Assembly: GCA_950295325.1 (NCBI GenBank)
Contig: OX485808.1
Span: 16,636,527-16,700,526, forward strand
Length of the DNA: 64,000 bases
Direction of reading: 5' to 3'
Source of the DNA: Polytrichum commune
Lineage: Eukaryota; Streptophyta; Polytrichopsida; Polytrichales; Polytrichaceae
Notes under the pieces: generated by a model
Told to the model about the DNA's origin: nothing
What the model saw: only the letters and a program-made list of their open reading frames with translations
Database searches by the model: none
Shown here: one piece after another, positions 16,377 through 29,950 of the stretch
Numbering within the stretch: the first letter of the stretch is position 1
Layout of the letters: the number at the start of each line of letters is the position of its first letter
Program-made: the position numbers and the translations under genes

Positions 16377-17069
16377 GGGTGCGTAGTTCTTTCTCGGGAA
16401 CAGTGGAGCAGTCAAATCCCAGGAAAGCTTCACATGCCTTGGTGACATGCATTGCACAACTGAAAGTTCATATCGTAAGCAAAATGGAGGAAGCAAATGA
16501 CTATGCGAAACCCAGATAAGCAGATTTCAATCTAAGTGATGATATTGCCATCCGACGAACATTCTTCCGGCAAGACCTGCTGGATGCAATTGTAGTTCCC
16601 ATCTGCAGAGGAAAATTGGACAAAGCATGTGGGTTGAATTCGAGAGTGAATCGGGTACTCGACGTTTTAGTACTAAGACAAGTGCAGTGCAACTCTTCCT
16701 AGTATCATGGAGTCAGGGTTGATTGCATGAGAGGTAACTTTCTAAACACCTATCCTTCAAGATGCCCACGGCGACATGTGATAAAATTGAAACTCGACAA
16801 TGCACAATGCGATGAAATTGAAACTGGACAATGCACAATGTGAAGAAATTGAAACTATACAATGTGCTTCCATTAAAGAATCTGTACATCAGCAATGTCC
16901 AGCTTTAAACGACATGCTGGAAAGTAGTTAGTTCTGCACACATGATCCATTGGAATCCCTACACTGGCTAATTGCGGTTACACCAACTTCCAGGCCTACT
17001 TTGGTGGTTTCTTGCTCCTACCATAAAAGCTGTAGAGATTCTCTGTTTGGATTGACACATTCGTATCCC

Positions 17070-20000
17070 TCAAACAAGTGCTGAGATTGCACCCCAAGAT
17101 GACTCCAAGCGCATGAGGTGCAGACGCTCAAGAAATGGTTGTAACAGCTCCTCTTCGCGCATGGGGGCAAGTGCCATGCATATGCTTAACTCCTGTACAG
17201 CCTCACCGTAACGTCTGCCATGCCAGATGAGGTTTAGTACTATCAACAAAAAATAATATATGACAGAATCTATGATCTCAAATGCTTACCCTTGGCATGT
17301 GTGCATGTAAGGCACTTTATATAATAGGGGAAGGGATAGTGTTGCATCACTGAACTTTCTGAGAGGGAGAAAAACAATAATCGAGTGAACCATTTTTGCC
17401 ATGATGCCTACGAAAATCATCCTCAAAGCCGGTAACACATCATGGTATATACACTAGCTCAGGACACATACGCACAGATATATGCACCAGCTCAGGATAT
17501 ACCCGTGCGTGTTCACAAATAGGGTTCATGAAGCACTTTTTAGACCTAGGGTATACAGAACTTACCGGCTGTGATACAGAAGTAAGCCATGTTCTTTCCG
17601 TAGGGCCCAATTGTGAGGCTCCAACAGTAGCAATCGTTCTGATGCCATTACTGCTAAGCTGCGATAGAACATGCCCATTTCAGCAATTTTGTGATTAGGG
17701 ATTAGTCTTATGAGATTATACAAAATCAATTACATAAATAGCTGCAACAATAAGTAAATGTCTGGTTTATTCCACAACAGATGAACATTTTGATTTCTTT
17801 TAAATGAAAATGGGAAGTCAACTGATGGCAATCATGGAATTTGGTCCATGCACATTCACCCAAGAATAGACACCAACCATTCTCTGTAGCTCATTAAGGT
17901 CCTATTATCTCTATTTCATGAAAAAATAAGGAGTGAATGTTTGTCCTGTGCAGTTTTGACGTCTCTTGATCTTCTGACACAAGCAGTTCCTCTGTTAGAG
18001 CCAACTTCCTGCCCTAGATATGAGAAGTTCAACCGAATTTGAGTTCAGAAGGCCAATGTACCAGAGATCTTCGTGTCTCAACAGTGACCCCACTGGAAGG
18101 TCTGTGAGGCTGAGTAGGCCACTGGGATCCATAATAGCTGTCTGCAATGGTGTGGCCGGAGTAAGACCTGGTCGTGCCTTTGCTGCCCTCTTCCAGTATG
18201 CTTTCTGAGGCATATACAATTCTCATCAGAATCCAGAGAGTAGACAAAGTCATTTATTGTCATTCAGATATGTATCCTTGGCTTATTCAGGAACCCTTCC
18301 ATGACAAGAGACTGTAAGTGAGTGACGAAAATATCCTTCCTTTTCTCTAGAGAATTTATTCATGCATGGGGTGAACCTTTACTTACTGTCAAACCTTTGT
18401 TATTCTGTACCAGAATATAAATGTTATGACCTAGAAGACAAAGCACACTACAGGTATTTTGGAAGTACTCAAGAATTATCTTACTTACCTTCAAGTTCTT
18501 GAGAATCATGCCAAGGATGTCCCTGTTGGATGATGGTTTTAATGTTCTCACAACTGAAAGGTCCAATATGGAATCATCTGAGGTCGCAGAACAATCTCTC
18601 GGTGATGAGGTTATTGAAGGAAGCTGTTCAGAGTCTTCAAACATCCAACTCCTCCCGCTTTTGCACGGCTCAAACACCATCTGAGTATCCACAGAAACAA
18701 ACAGAGAGATTGTCAGCTGTTGTCAGTAATTCTAGGGCCAGGTTGCTACTGGCTGTTTACATGCTGTACTAGAATTAAACAGAAAAGAGAAAAGAGCCAC
18801 AATGAGCAGAGATTAACAGCTCTTTTATATCAAAGAAATTGCTCAACAATAAAAGACCTGTGCAGAGTCCTCAAGAAGAGGCCAAACAAGAAAGGACCCC
18901 CGAACAGCAGCACCCTCCATCTTCACACCCAACCTCCGACAAACCTCCATATAAATAACACCCAGGAGTATCCCTGCCATATGAAAAAAGTCTTATGAGG
19001 ATGACTACTGCGGAACGGAAAAAGTGACCCTGTGACACAACCCGACATTAACTTTGATATTCTACTTATCTGAGGAGGTACTGCATCTCGTCAGCAATAT
19101 TCTGTTCTACTGGTGTAACAATGAAATTTGTGGTAGGTACCCGAAGTAAATCGATTCATTTAGCTACAAATTAAAAAGATCGAATTGTGTGTATGAGAAA
19201 TGCATTTGCAGTATGATATAATAGACAAAGTGGTCCCATAAACTATAGTTGAATCTGATTTAAGATAAGCATACGCAAAACGACAAACTCCCGCAACACC
19301 ACATTGTATCATGTTCTCACCTGTGCCAGATCCAAGAGTCAACACATGGTCCACATACGAGCGTAAAGGATCACTAGAGGAATGTGTTCGCTTCAACTCT
19401 CGGATCTTGAAGAGCACGGAGTTTACTGCTTTTAGAATTTGCAGTGGTCGCCTCCTATCTCCATGTTCAATTAACTGAGCTTCTACCTCCTTTACGAGAG
19501 CATCGAACTTCTCCATCCAAGCAGCAACGCTCAAAACCCCTAATGATATACTATCCCCATCCACATTGGGTATGACCCTTGTTGATGTTGAGGGAGTAGA
19601 GGAAGTGGAAGTCTCATTTTGAATAGCAAGTATGTCCTTCTCTTTGTTTAAGAATCTGAAGGCCTGGTCCTCGGCTGAAATCAGCAGAGCACCCTGCAGA
19701 AGGTAGAAAGAAATTAGATAATGCATGACCAGCTCATGTGTGGGAGTGATTAGCAAAATGCAAAGTCCTTTCATCGACACAAGCTTCAGCACATGGCCAG
19801 AAACACCCTCGTATACAGCCGTCTTTGACTTCTTGCCAACGGTTGTTGGAATGAATCCTTTCCTGTGAGGCAGGGGCTGGGAGTGTTAGTTTGAGCATCA
19901 CATGAAAAAATAAGTATAATCATTATGAGAGTTGTTAATAATGCAGAATTGTAGATTTCAAAGAGACTAGCAACTGCGTGTTGCTATAAGGAACGGCCAT

Positions 20001-21283
20001 GCTAACCCAGACTGCGCTGAAGAGATCAATTCCCCTGAAATGACAGATGTTAAAAGCGAAATTTAGAATGTATTCTATATGCGAATTTATGAGCCACATG
20101 GGAGAAGCGTCAACAAAAATCTGTTATCCGTCTTCTCCAGAGCTCTTCGGGAACCCTGAAAACTCGGGAAAATCTCTTTAGTCGCAGAACCGCACTTGCT
20201 TTCCACTACCGTCCCCAGGGTTGATATTGGCGGCGTTCCTGTCGTTTCAAATTCGACCCACTCCGACATCACTCTAAAAGGAACACGAAAGAAAACTTAC
20301 AAAACAAAACACGAATGGTAGAGTTCGGCACCTTGGCAAGAGAAACAGCGTCATCGCACTTTCGGTGGCTTACTTCCGCAATGAACGCCTGCCTTGCGAG
20401 GACCATCATCTGCACAGACACAAGTCCCAAAGCGAGTTATAAATATGTCACAATGCAAATCGAAAGACGCTATACTCAAACCATTCAATCTCGATACAAC
20501 TATCGAATTAAGAACTTCTGATTGGAATAGATGCCTATACACTGCAAATCGGGTCCATTGAGACATCGAAAGGGATTGAGGATAAAGTCGCCAATACTAC
20601 TAAGCACGGTGAACAAAATATATCTTGATAAATCAATACAGATTGACACGATTACATCTACTGGAAAATATTTAGTAAATTAAGAAGGATTTGAGGACAA
20701 AAGAGCAGCACGCGATTATTCATGTTCAGCACAGTTCATGATTCATAAACACTTACCTCACTGTCGTTTTGAGTCTTCACTGCACCGGAACTCATGCTCT
20801 CTCCAGAGCATACATAATTTCCGTATATCTTTCCTACTCTCCTCGCCGAAACCTTTTTTGCGCTTGCAGACTTAAATCTGTTGTTGAACCTGGTGAACCA
20901 AAAGCGAGCATAATTTAAACGCAAAGTTGAATCATGGCAGCAGAAACTATCCACAAGACAGCTGTCCGAGTTTATAGTGTGGAGGATGATGATGCGCGTG
21001 ACTAGTTACAGCATAAAGTTTCAAAAGATTGATGACCTATCCTGCTTAAGTTGTGAACCAGCAATCAGGACACGGTAAGTCTTACATTAAGACAGTATGA
21101 TTGTCGATTATAGGAGTGACATTAAACTGGAAACGGTTACATCTCATAGAGAAAAGCTTACCATGGACGAACAGACGAATTTTCACGCCTTTCCAAGCTT
21201 GATATCAAGCAACGAGATATACCAGCACCTGAAGGTGACTCTGCGGACAGCTTTCCACACAAGACACTACTGCTTGTGGCCAT
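17070..21283 (-). CDS. SirB1/Transglut_core2-domain protein, probably plastid-targeted, 9 exons
   Basis: Exons in transcript order: 21283-21162, 20889-20757, 20409-20332, 19693-19321, 18973-18858, 18680-18489, 18204-18062, 17658-17566 and 17214-17070. They total 1395 nt (464 aa plus stop) and every phase fits. Most donors are GTAAG-like; those after 20332 (GTGCCG) and 18062 (GTACAT) are weaker. The Ser/Arg-rich start (MATSSSVLCGKLSAES) looks like a transit peptide. The core matches the plant Transglut_core2 family as I remember it: GALLISAEDQAF at about 112, VKEVEAQLIEHGDRR, GVIYMEVCRRLGV at about 239, SNRDILGMILKNL, WKRAAKARPG and a TPR-like C-terminus (MASERLLLLEPHNWALRKEH, then YGEAVQELSICMALAP). 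Family members act in plastids; the reaction is not established and this domain often lacks transglutaminase activity. A 62-codon frame at 20272-20087 inside intron 3 was left out because exons 3 and 4 join cleanly without it. Confidence 0.88.
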
Positions 21284-22823
21284 CTTAGCCAACTTCTCTA
21301 TGGAGATTTCTATCTTAGCCCACAAATCTGGAAATAGCTTTCCAAATCCAATGACTTCTCGGTATTTCACTGAGTAGAGCGTCCTCGTAATGCATGAATT
21401 CTCTTACGTCCTGCACAATATCCTACCTGCTCCAAGAAACAGGTTTACGTGAGTATTCTTAAGGCAACACACACGCACAAGACAACAATGCACTTAAGAA
21501 GCGTGTAAAGCTGTCGCAACTAGAATCTGATACTGTAAAAGGCTACTCGAGTAGAAACTATTGTTGACATTCACGAGATATATCAAGGACCAGATACGAA
21601 AGTCGCGGGTAATTTCACACGGCTGACCGCCATCTGAATACTTATTCGACGACAAATTTGTTGCAGATAACGAGGCGACCGACCATAGGCGATTGTCTTT
21701 AGGAGGTACCTTAAAATCCACTAGCTTCTATGCCTCCAGACAGTGTACAACAATAAGTTCCTCTCGAAGGAAGGTCGTACTAATGTTTTTTCAGCCTCCC
21801 GAGAAACGCGGCGATGAAAATCACATATCAAGAACTGATATCGTTTCACTTTTGAGAGAGCAAGACAGTGGCATTTTACTTACGTCACGACGTCCTGCGA
21901 CTCAACTACGTGCAGCATATTCCAATAAACCATACTGCTGACGTAGGATAGTTCGGGTATCATTCCATAATCTCACAAAAATTCTTCTACTGTGTGTCGG
22001 CATGTCTGTCTGTAACTAGGGGCAACGCTGGCCCGACAACTTCCCCATCCACGCTAATGCACGATTGGATTGCTTCACTATTCACGCTTCCAACTACATA
22101 ATACAGATTTCCATATCTCGAGGGAAAAAACATTTAAAATGACTGCTTATGAAGTATCTTGGAATCATTAATACATACAAGAAATTTTAAATACAATTTC
22201 TTACCCGTCTCGAACAAATCAAACAGAGGTAGATTGTTATTGCCGTAATTTCCTTTACCGGGAGGTTGCACAAGCGAGATTCGCAACTTCAACAGAATAA
22301 AGAGGAAAACAATGCAAATCTCAGTCGCCACTCCACCACGCAGAGGGCTCCAATGTATGGAGCACTAACATTATCTGCAGCGAAAACTCCTAGACTACAA
22401 TTGCAAGGTCCTCACCCATTCCACTATGGGAAGGAAGGCCAAATTTCACAATTGATGACCTTTGATCTCCCTGGACACTGGCCTGAGACACAGATGCTAC
22501 AAACGACAATAAGCAATTTTCAACTCACGCAAGAATACCTGACATGCAACAAATATAGTTAAATTCCATTTTCCATTCTCGACGGGCAGACGGCCGGAGG
22601 ATGTATTCTCCCAAATAGGAGACCGAGAAAACACCAAAGAATAGTAAGGAGGAGCGCAATTGCTAACTGAACACGATGGGTATCTAAATGGATATAATAC
22701 CACTGGCGCAAACATCGAGGCAAACAGAGTAGTAAGAGCTGACAATAATGACGAGGACGGTGGCCACCACTATTTCTTCTGACTATGAGAAACAGAACAA
22801 AGACAATAAGAGCGACTTCTCCG
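21284..22823. other. 5' flank of the Transglut_core2 gene, no certain exon
   Basis: Probably holds the promoter and 5' UTR of the gene below. Exon-like islands on the minus strand occur near 22270-22205 (acceptor after TTCTGTTGAAG, donor GTAAGA) and 21940-21885 (donor GTAAGT). I could not chain them into one reading frame, so they may be 5' UTR exons or coincidence. Confidence 0.3.
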
Positions 22824-23207
22824 TTATTTTTTAGTTGAGAAATGTAGCACCGACGAGCGCGGCGACGACGACGACGACGACCCCGATGACGAACACACAT
22901 TGAACGAAGTGAACAAATTTTTAGCAACAGCAGGAATCCTGGAGTCTGGAGGAGTAAAGACGTACAAGTGCGCTGTACAGAAGCGTGAGCGGCAGCAATC
23001 GAAGCAAGAAGAGGCCGAGGATGATGTTTGCAGCACTTCGAATTTCAAAAGCTCCAGGGGAAAGAGGGCAGAACGAGAGTTAGGCAAAATTGGGGTCGAA
23101 AGAAAGACCGAAGGATGAAGGAGACGAAGGAATGAGTTGGAAAGCGAGGCTTTATGAAGGCGTGGAGGTGGAGTGGTGATGATGATGGAAACGAGGGAGG
23201 CCGCCAT
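22824..23207 (-). CDS. Possible short gene or alternative first exon (low confidence)
   Basis: An ATG at 23207 opens a 127-codon frame starting MAASLVSIIITTPPPRLHKA. It is rich in Ser and Leu with a poly-Ser stretch encoded by TCG/TCT repeats, and resembles a plastid transit peptide. It lies on the same strand 1.9 kb upstream of the Transglut_core2 start codon. It could be an alternative first exon, an upstream leader, a separate small gene or a chance frame. I could not find exons that join it in phase. Confidence 0.25.
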   Translation of the reverse strand: MAASLVSIIITTPPPRLHKASLSNSFLRLLHPSVFLSTPILPNSRSALFPLELLKFEVLQTSSSASSCFDCCRSRFCTAHLYVFTPPDSRIPAVAKNLFTSFNVCSSSGSSSSSSPRSSVLHFSTKK

Positions 23208-23462
23208 AGCTATGGAAGCTCGTCTGGCTTGGCGGGCTCGTCTTGACAAGCCAGTTCCCCTTGCCTGTCTGTTACATCTTGGGAACTTATGGGGAACGCG
23301 TGCAGAACCTGTTGGGATCGCGCCATAAAGATGAAAGTACCACACATACAGTAGACCTATGGGGTTTTTTCTTCCTTTGAAGTTATTGTTTAACCTCGGA
23401 TTCTCAGTAGGATAGGTGGCCATCATAATCATAATAATATACAACGTCGGCCAATCCGACAT

Positions 23463-24072
23463 GTATTTCAGCCCCTTGGCCCTACCCTGCTCAAGGATCC
23501 CATTGATCCAGGGTGTGGTTTACTGCCTATCTTATTGTGAGTGAGCTCTTGGTTTTTCCGTCAAGTAGAGAGACGATTTCACAGCGTCATTTATTATTAT
23601 TTTCCATAATTAGTTTTGTTGGGGTCCCAACCGGTATTGGACTCGCATTGTTGAGTTGCCCTAGTATGTATAATGTTAACTGGTATCTCAAATTGGAATT
23701 TAATGTTCATAAAAGTTCAAAATTTGGGGTCTAAAATCCACTTAAAGCTTTAAAATATATACCAATCAATGCAACAATATCATAACACTCGTCATGTTAA
23801 ACATGACTATCATTTTGTAAGGATGGCCCAGTACAAGAGGGGGAGTATGTTTAAAAACCCCAATACCAACACGATATTGGTCCCAACTCGCACCCCATGT
23901 GGTGAGGACACATAAAAACAAGTGGTAAATGTGAGTGTCGTGGTGGGATCATGGTTGGATTGGAAGTGTGCTTAGTGTCAAAATAAGTATAAGTTCTACA
24001 AAAACATATTGCAATAAATGTGATAAGTGAGACTAAATCTAATATGCTTTGTGTAAGTTATGTGGTCTTATT
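23463..24072. other. No gene seen; start of the repeat-rich desert
   Basis: Base composition turns AT-rich and codon-like structure disappears. A segment at 23925-23990 (GTGTGCTTAGTGTCAAAA) resembles 29945-29990. Confidence 0.4.
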
Positions 24073-24374
24073 GTGGATACTTCCAACTCCATGTACGGTT
24101 TTGGCTATAGACTCAAATTGGAGATTGTCACATTCGATCAACATTTGCAAACTGTGAAGAATACCATTTTCAAGTTTCAAACGTAAACTTCATCTGTACA
24201 AAACAAATTTAAGTTTCTTTAACCCATCACACAAGCCCTTTTAAATGAGTTATTTATTCGATGTAGAAGGACATCTATATGTTGAACACATTATTCAATC
24301 TTATTGTGACACTTGTCTTTTTGGTGTTTTTTCTTCACTACAACCTTGCATATACCACTCAAATATAGGTGTCC
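24073..24374. repeat. Dispersed repeat family 1, copy C
   Basis: Begins GGATACTTCCAACTCCATG, contains CAAATTGGAGATTGTCAC and ACACATTATTCAATCT, and ends ATATACCACTCAAATATAGG followed by TGTCC. The central half is more diverged than in copies D and F. Confidence 0.7.
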
Positions 24375-27300
24375 AACTAAGAAGGGAGACCGTTGAATGC
24401 CCACATACCGTAACCCTTTCAGTTATGGTAGGCCCATTTTTTATCTCCCCCCCCCCCCCCCCAAATGTTTTGATACATAGAGTCCACTAAAGCTGTGAAG
24501 TTCATTCCGCATGATGGGAAAAGTAAGTTAAAAGGACACGAATTTGGGTTCCTTGACAAGGTACTGATTGTACTCAAGTATTTGTCTCCCAATTGTCAGA
24601 AATAGGCCGATTGGGAGAGCATCTTGCCTTTGAGAAATATTGGTAATTTCAAAACTTGAAAATAAATCACGATTTTCTTGTTAAACGTTGTGACGTCGAT
24701 TTCCAAGACCTGTGAAAAAACACATGACAAAGTAGTACCACGTTTGTACTACACTTGCTTGAAATTGTTTATGGGTAATGGAAATGAGTATGCCTGCATT
24801 ACTTATTACCAAGAAGATGATCCGAGATGACCCTAAACTACCGGGTGATAATGAAGAGATACCCATTTCCGAATGGAGTGGTTAGCGGTTTGATTCCCAT
24901 TGTGAAATCTTCTACTTACTTGACCGGGGGAGGGGGGGGAACTAGCTAGATAGTTAAGAAGCCAAGAGCCCACCCACTGTAAGATAGGTAGTGAACCTCA
25001 CCCTGCACCATGAGGGTTCTTGAGCACGGTAGGGCCCACATGCTCAAATTCACGTCGGATTGCAAGAAGTTGGTTGTTTATTTATTTACCAAGCAGACTG
25101 ACATAGAATGAGCAATAATGGGTTGCCGAAGGGGCTCACAAGGTCTCTTCTAGAGCCCCGGCCTCTTGGAAGGTGCAACGACCAAAGTGGCCGAACCATG
25201 GCTTTCCCGTGCCTTGGAAAAAGGGGAGCGTACTTTCAAGACTTATATGTAGTGCCTTTTTATTTAGGGTTTAGCCTTTTGCTTCATAATGATATGACAA
25301 GATTTGCGGATGATTCTCCAAAGCTTTGGAAATGTTTGGACTCATTAGCCACACATGAAGTCTACGAGTTAGTTTCCTTTTCTTTTTCTTCTATCTTTGT
25401 TTTTCTTTGTGCACAAGAGATGTCCATCACTACTTATTCATAGTTTAGATGCAAGAAGTAATGTTCCTCCTTCAACTTGAGTTTCCACTCCATTTTTAAA
25501 ATGACCATGATAATAGGTACAGATTGTACATGAGCCCGTTTGCTACAAGTCTTAGGTTCATAAAAGCATATTTTAACTAGGGTGTTGTTAAAATTAGGTG
25601 GCATAGCTTTTATACGGGAATCAATTCAAGTTGTTTATATATAAGAATGTGCATGTAGAAGCCAACTAGGTACGGAGAACGCACATACACTATTCATCCA
25701 CTTGATGATGGTCCCGTGGGCACATGAATGATGAATATATTCATTTTGGTCTTGAACATTTCATATTGATGTCACCAAAGTTATAAGTTCAGTTTGTAAT
25801 GCAAATCCATTTTTCCTCCCCAACTGACAATTGGGTAGTGGTGCGCTCTTGCCTAAACACCCAATCCATGCACTTAGTATCACAGGGGAGGGGAGGGGAG
25901 GGGAGGGGAGGGACAGAAGTCCTCCACATGGTGTTGAAAATTCTGTATACTTCTTGTTTGGCCTCTTTGGGTTGTTGAGGTACTTCAAGCCTAGGATGTT
26001 TTAGTGAAATTTATAACCATTTATAAACAATTGATGATGACTTATAACAATCGAATGGAAAACATGAGACCTTCTATGATTTCTCACACAATCATAAATA
26101 TGATTCTCATATGGTGGCATAAGTTAGCATAAAGTGGACAATGTCAAACATTGCTCAAGTAATGAGTTGTGTTTTTTGAAAGTAGATCAAATTGAATAGC
26201 ACATAGCAGCATTCAAAGCAACGGTTGAATTCTCTTTCCATTTGTATAGGTAAGCCCCACAAACTGATTATTACAAGGCTTGGGAAGATACTACTTGGTA
26301 GGCCACTAAAAGTACGGCTAAAAAATACCATATTCCACATGGTCCTGAACCACATGGAAATGTTCAAGATTGTGGAGGTTATTGTCTCACCGCCATCTGT
26401 TTGAGTCATTCCTTTGTATTACCTTGAACACTGAAGGTCTCATATGCCCGTACGTTATAATTTTATATTGTTGTAGGTGGACTGGAGAGGACAACTGCCA
26501 TTGCACACCAACTTCAATCTCCAATTTTGATGAATTTGGAATCGGATAGGTCTACGTACAATTGAGCTAGCACAAACTGAAGATTATTTCAAAACCCACC
26601 GAATTTAGTTCCAAAACTGAGTAATATTATGCATTATGCAGAGCCATTAAAAGGAATAGTCGGCAATTAACACCTTATGTGTTGGTCAATATCAAAATTT
26701 CAAGTGCAAGCCAACATATAATACATAATATCCAACCTCTATGCAAACCTTGCTTAGAGATTCCTTCCAATATTTTGTATAATCCGTCCTCCATCACCAA
26801 CTCTCCTCTCTATTTTTCCCTCTTATCTCCCAGGCCTCAAGAGAACATACGAAGACATTTAAAAATGTTTTTTTCTTATTTTATTTTATAAATGATCTCG
26901 CCTAAAAATGAACCCATTTTTCAATCACGTGTTTCCAATTCAAACATACATACATGTGTACGTGTCATACATGAGATATTGGGAGATTTGGATTCTAAAC
27001 TTTGAAAGCTTTTCATTCAAATGCATATCGATTGGTATCATTGCACACATGTTAACACTTGTTGTTATATAAGGTTGTGTTACTATCGCTTTCTTTTCGA
27101 AGGTGATTGGGAAGCTCTATGAAGCCATTCCAACTACTAAGCAAGAGCAAGGTCGGTTCGTCATACACAAAATGATTTGTGAATTAGGGAAACACAATTG
27201 AGTTGATGGTTCAAACTAGGTAATTGAAGATTTTTTGACTTGGAGTTAGTAGGGGGGTACTAATTATGAGTCGTTTATGCCCTATACCTCTCTTACATCT

Positions 27301-27894
27301 TGATCACATTTTCTCATAAGTGACATTTTCACCAACATCAACCAATATAGTTTCCAATAATTATTCAAGCATGTTGATTTTTGAGATGCTACGCTTCTGA
27401 ATATTGTTGAGGACTATTGCATAGACAATAGAACGTATGCCAATGCCTTCAAAGGTTTGTCCCCTTTACAAAATGTTGTAAACTTGTATTACTAACCCTA
27501 TAAAAGTTGAGTATGGTATTATAGTTTTCCACACAATGCAACTTTCATTTTGCAAAACATCAATATGCAAGAGAAATGTAAGACTTCAAAGTCATCAAGA
27601 CCCACTAAGGTACCCATGTAGTGGAATCTTCATTGGAAACCTACATGATGTGCATGAGTCATTATGAAAATAACCCTATATATGAGAATTTTATAGAGAA
27701 ACAAATGTGTACATGCTTGTGATAGGTTAGAAAATATACTCGTGTATTTATATCAAGCTTGTCAATTTACTGTTGGAAATGCCTTCACTACAAATCCAAA
27801 ATACACCTCATGAAATGAAGAGGCCTTTATTACATGTACCATCCACTTTGCCTTTCCAATGAGAAAGGTCATTGAGCACTTTTTCATTCATAGT
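24375..27894. other. Gene desert, no coding sequence recognised
   Basis: AT-rich DNA with short non-homologous frames. Simple sequence includes a C16 tract at 24447-24462 and five GGGGA units near 25886-25911. A 111-codon frame at 25108-25443 has no domain I recognise. Confidence 0.4.
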
Positions 27895-28350
27895 ATGTAA
27901 CTAAATGATTACATCAAACAAACAAACAAAGACAAGAGGAAAATAACTCAGCCACAATCTGGAGAGCAAAACACTAGGGAGCCAACGAGCATTCCAAAAG
28001 CCTCCAACTTGTGAAAGCCTTTAGTTTTGTAAAATCCTAGAACGTACATGCAAACCCTAACATGAATGAACATAATAGTCATTGGGGACAATTACCATAT
28101 GACAACAATGTGTGGAAATGTAATTTGGACGAAACTAACACATCTATTATCAGTTTCTTCACTAAACCATAGAGCCCCCTTTTGCACGTCTACCTTTGCT
28201 TCAAAATCATTAATAGCCCTTATAAATGTACACACTTGAGAAAAATAATACCTTTTGCCTTATGTATACTATGTATGTTGATGCCTCAAATAATACCCCT
28301 TCTTACACACGCAATTGTTTGTATGTGGTATGAAGAGATCACTCCACGTA
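27895..28350 (+). repeat. Dispersed repeat family 2, copy 1
   Basis: Shares ATTACATCAAACAAACAAAC, AAAGCCTCCAACTTG, CATTGGGGACAATTACCATA, TTGATGCCTCAAATAATACC and TTTGTATGTGGTATGAAGAG with 35500-35755. An inverted partial copy lies at 36118-36265. It runs directly into family 1 copy D, so the two may be parts of one larger element. Confidence 0.75.
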
Positions 28351-28353
28351 TCG

Positions 28354-28640
28354 TACGCACTTCCAACTCCACATAAACTTCCAGTTGTTGGATCAACTTA
28401 GGCAGTGTCTCATTTGGTTAGCAATTGCAAATCTACAACTTGCCATTCAAGTTTTTGAATTGGAGTTGAGATGCAAAATCGTAAGAATCCAAAATGATCA
28501 CATACACCTTCATAATTGTGCTAACTACTAAACTTGAAATGGTGTTTATATTTTGAGCACATAGTCCAATCTCATCAAGACACATGTCTTTGTGGTGTCT
28601 ATTTTTAAGAACAAACTTGCATATACCACTCCAATATAAG
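28354..28640. repeat. Dispersed repeat family 1, copy D
   Basis: Starts CGCACTTCCAACTCCACA. Contains GTTAGCAATTGCAAATC, AATTGGAGTTGAGATGCAAA, ATGATCACATACACC, ATGGTGTTTATATTTTGAGC, CATAGTCCAATCTCAT and a final ATACCACTCCAATATAAGG. Nearly full length (about 290 bases). Confidence 0.8.
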
Positions 28641-29672
28641 GCCCACGCCCCGATCACACCAACCTTTCCGTCCGCTTCCAGCCGTGAATTTGATAAGGAT
28701 TAGGTTGAGAAACAGATGTCAGACAGATGGTGCCATAAGTGGTCAGTGTTTTCAACCCCTCATTTGGACACCTGTATTTGATCGGTTTGTGGTTTGGTGT
28801 GGCTCTTAGACCACATACCAAAAAGAATATGTTCAAAAGAGATTGGATTGTGTGCTCCAAGTATGATAACTATTGTAAGACTAGTAGTCAACAAAGGAAG
28901 GGGGGGGGGACCTATATGACAATCTAATGAGCATGAGGATCTTCACTTTGATAATAAAGAAGATATTCACATGAGCTTTTAAAATTATGAGGAAAGTGGA
29001 TTTACTTAACACAACATTATTAAGCAAGTACATGATGGTCTCTTTCCAAAGAAAGAGGCTACCATCAAGAAAACTGTGTTAATTTACAGTTGTTTGTCGT
29101 AAAGTTCACAATACATAACATGAATTGTTTCTTAATCATAGAATACCCATAATATAAGTTGGTCGGCACCTCGCAGCCACATGCCGCCTCCTAATTTGCC
29201 CACCTTATGCATAAAAATCAAGCATGTCATAGCTCGGTGAATAGCACTTCTCATTATGAAGGATGGTGGGTGTAGTTTGACTGTTGCAAAGGTGACTAAC
29301 CCAAATACCATCCATGCGACAACTAAACCACCATGTATTGCTCACCCACCGAATTAAAGCAGCTGCATCACCAATTAGGAACCCAAAAATAAGTGTCCGA
29401 TTAAGAAAAACTAACCAAAATTAGCCTCATCTACCTTATGTTAAATGTGTGTTTTGGCTAGTGAGAAGAAGTAAGCATTTGAGACCCATCTAGCTTGAAT
29501 GCTATGGAGGGAGACGCGGGCCACGTCATGAGCATCATCACATGCCATCCATGTGCCGGTTATGAGTCCGGCCGCATAAAGGGCCGGCACATGACCGTAT
29601 GATAATCGTCATGTCTACAAGTTGGTATTGGAATCGGGGGGCAAGGCCATGTGCACCTTCATAGTAGACGTA
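28641..29672. other. No gene seen
   Basis: AT-rich spacer between two family 1 copies with a G9 run near 28901. No coding or RNA gene recognised. Confidence 0.4.
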
Positions 29673-29950
29673 CGGGCACTTCAACTCCACATACCCCTAC
29701 ACTTTGGGCCGTCGGATGGGATCGAAGTGTCTCATGATTCATCCGGTGAGCAATTGTGAATGATGACGATTGTTGTTTCAAGTGTTAGAATCGGAGTTGA
29801 GATGCTATATATATATATATATATAAAGTGATTTTTTTTCTTTTTTTTCTTCTCTTTAAGTGGTCTCATACGCCCATTCAATTGTGTTAACTATTGAGCT
29901 TAAAATGATATTTTTATTTTGAGCATATAGTCCAATCTCATTGTAATCAG
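29673..29950. repeat. Dispersed repeat family 1, copy E, with internal (AT)n
   Basis: Starts CGGGCACTTCAACTCCACA, then GTGAGCAATTGTGAATG, TCGGAGTTGAGATGC, an (AT)n tract at 29806-29824, a T-rich stretch, and TTTTGAGCATATAGTCCAA. It lacks the ATACCACTCAAATATAGG end. Confidence 0.75.

Noticed and set aside
19800-19866. Exon candidate (KGFIPTTVGKKSKTAVYEG) running into the exon at 19693
   Set aside because: Open in frame but skips a good acceptor (TTCTGCAG) at 19694 and has no counterpart in the family as remembered; treated as intron.
20087-20272. Exon candidate beginning MSEWVEFETTGTPP within intron 3 of the Transglut_core2 gene
   Set aside because: Joining exons 20332-20409 and 19321-19693 directly keeps phase and gives SLAK-GALLISAEDQAF, matching the family; including this frame would break it.
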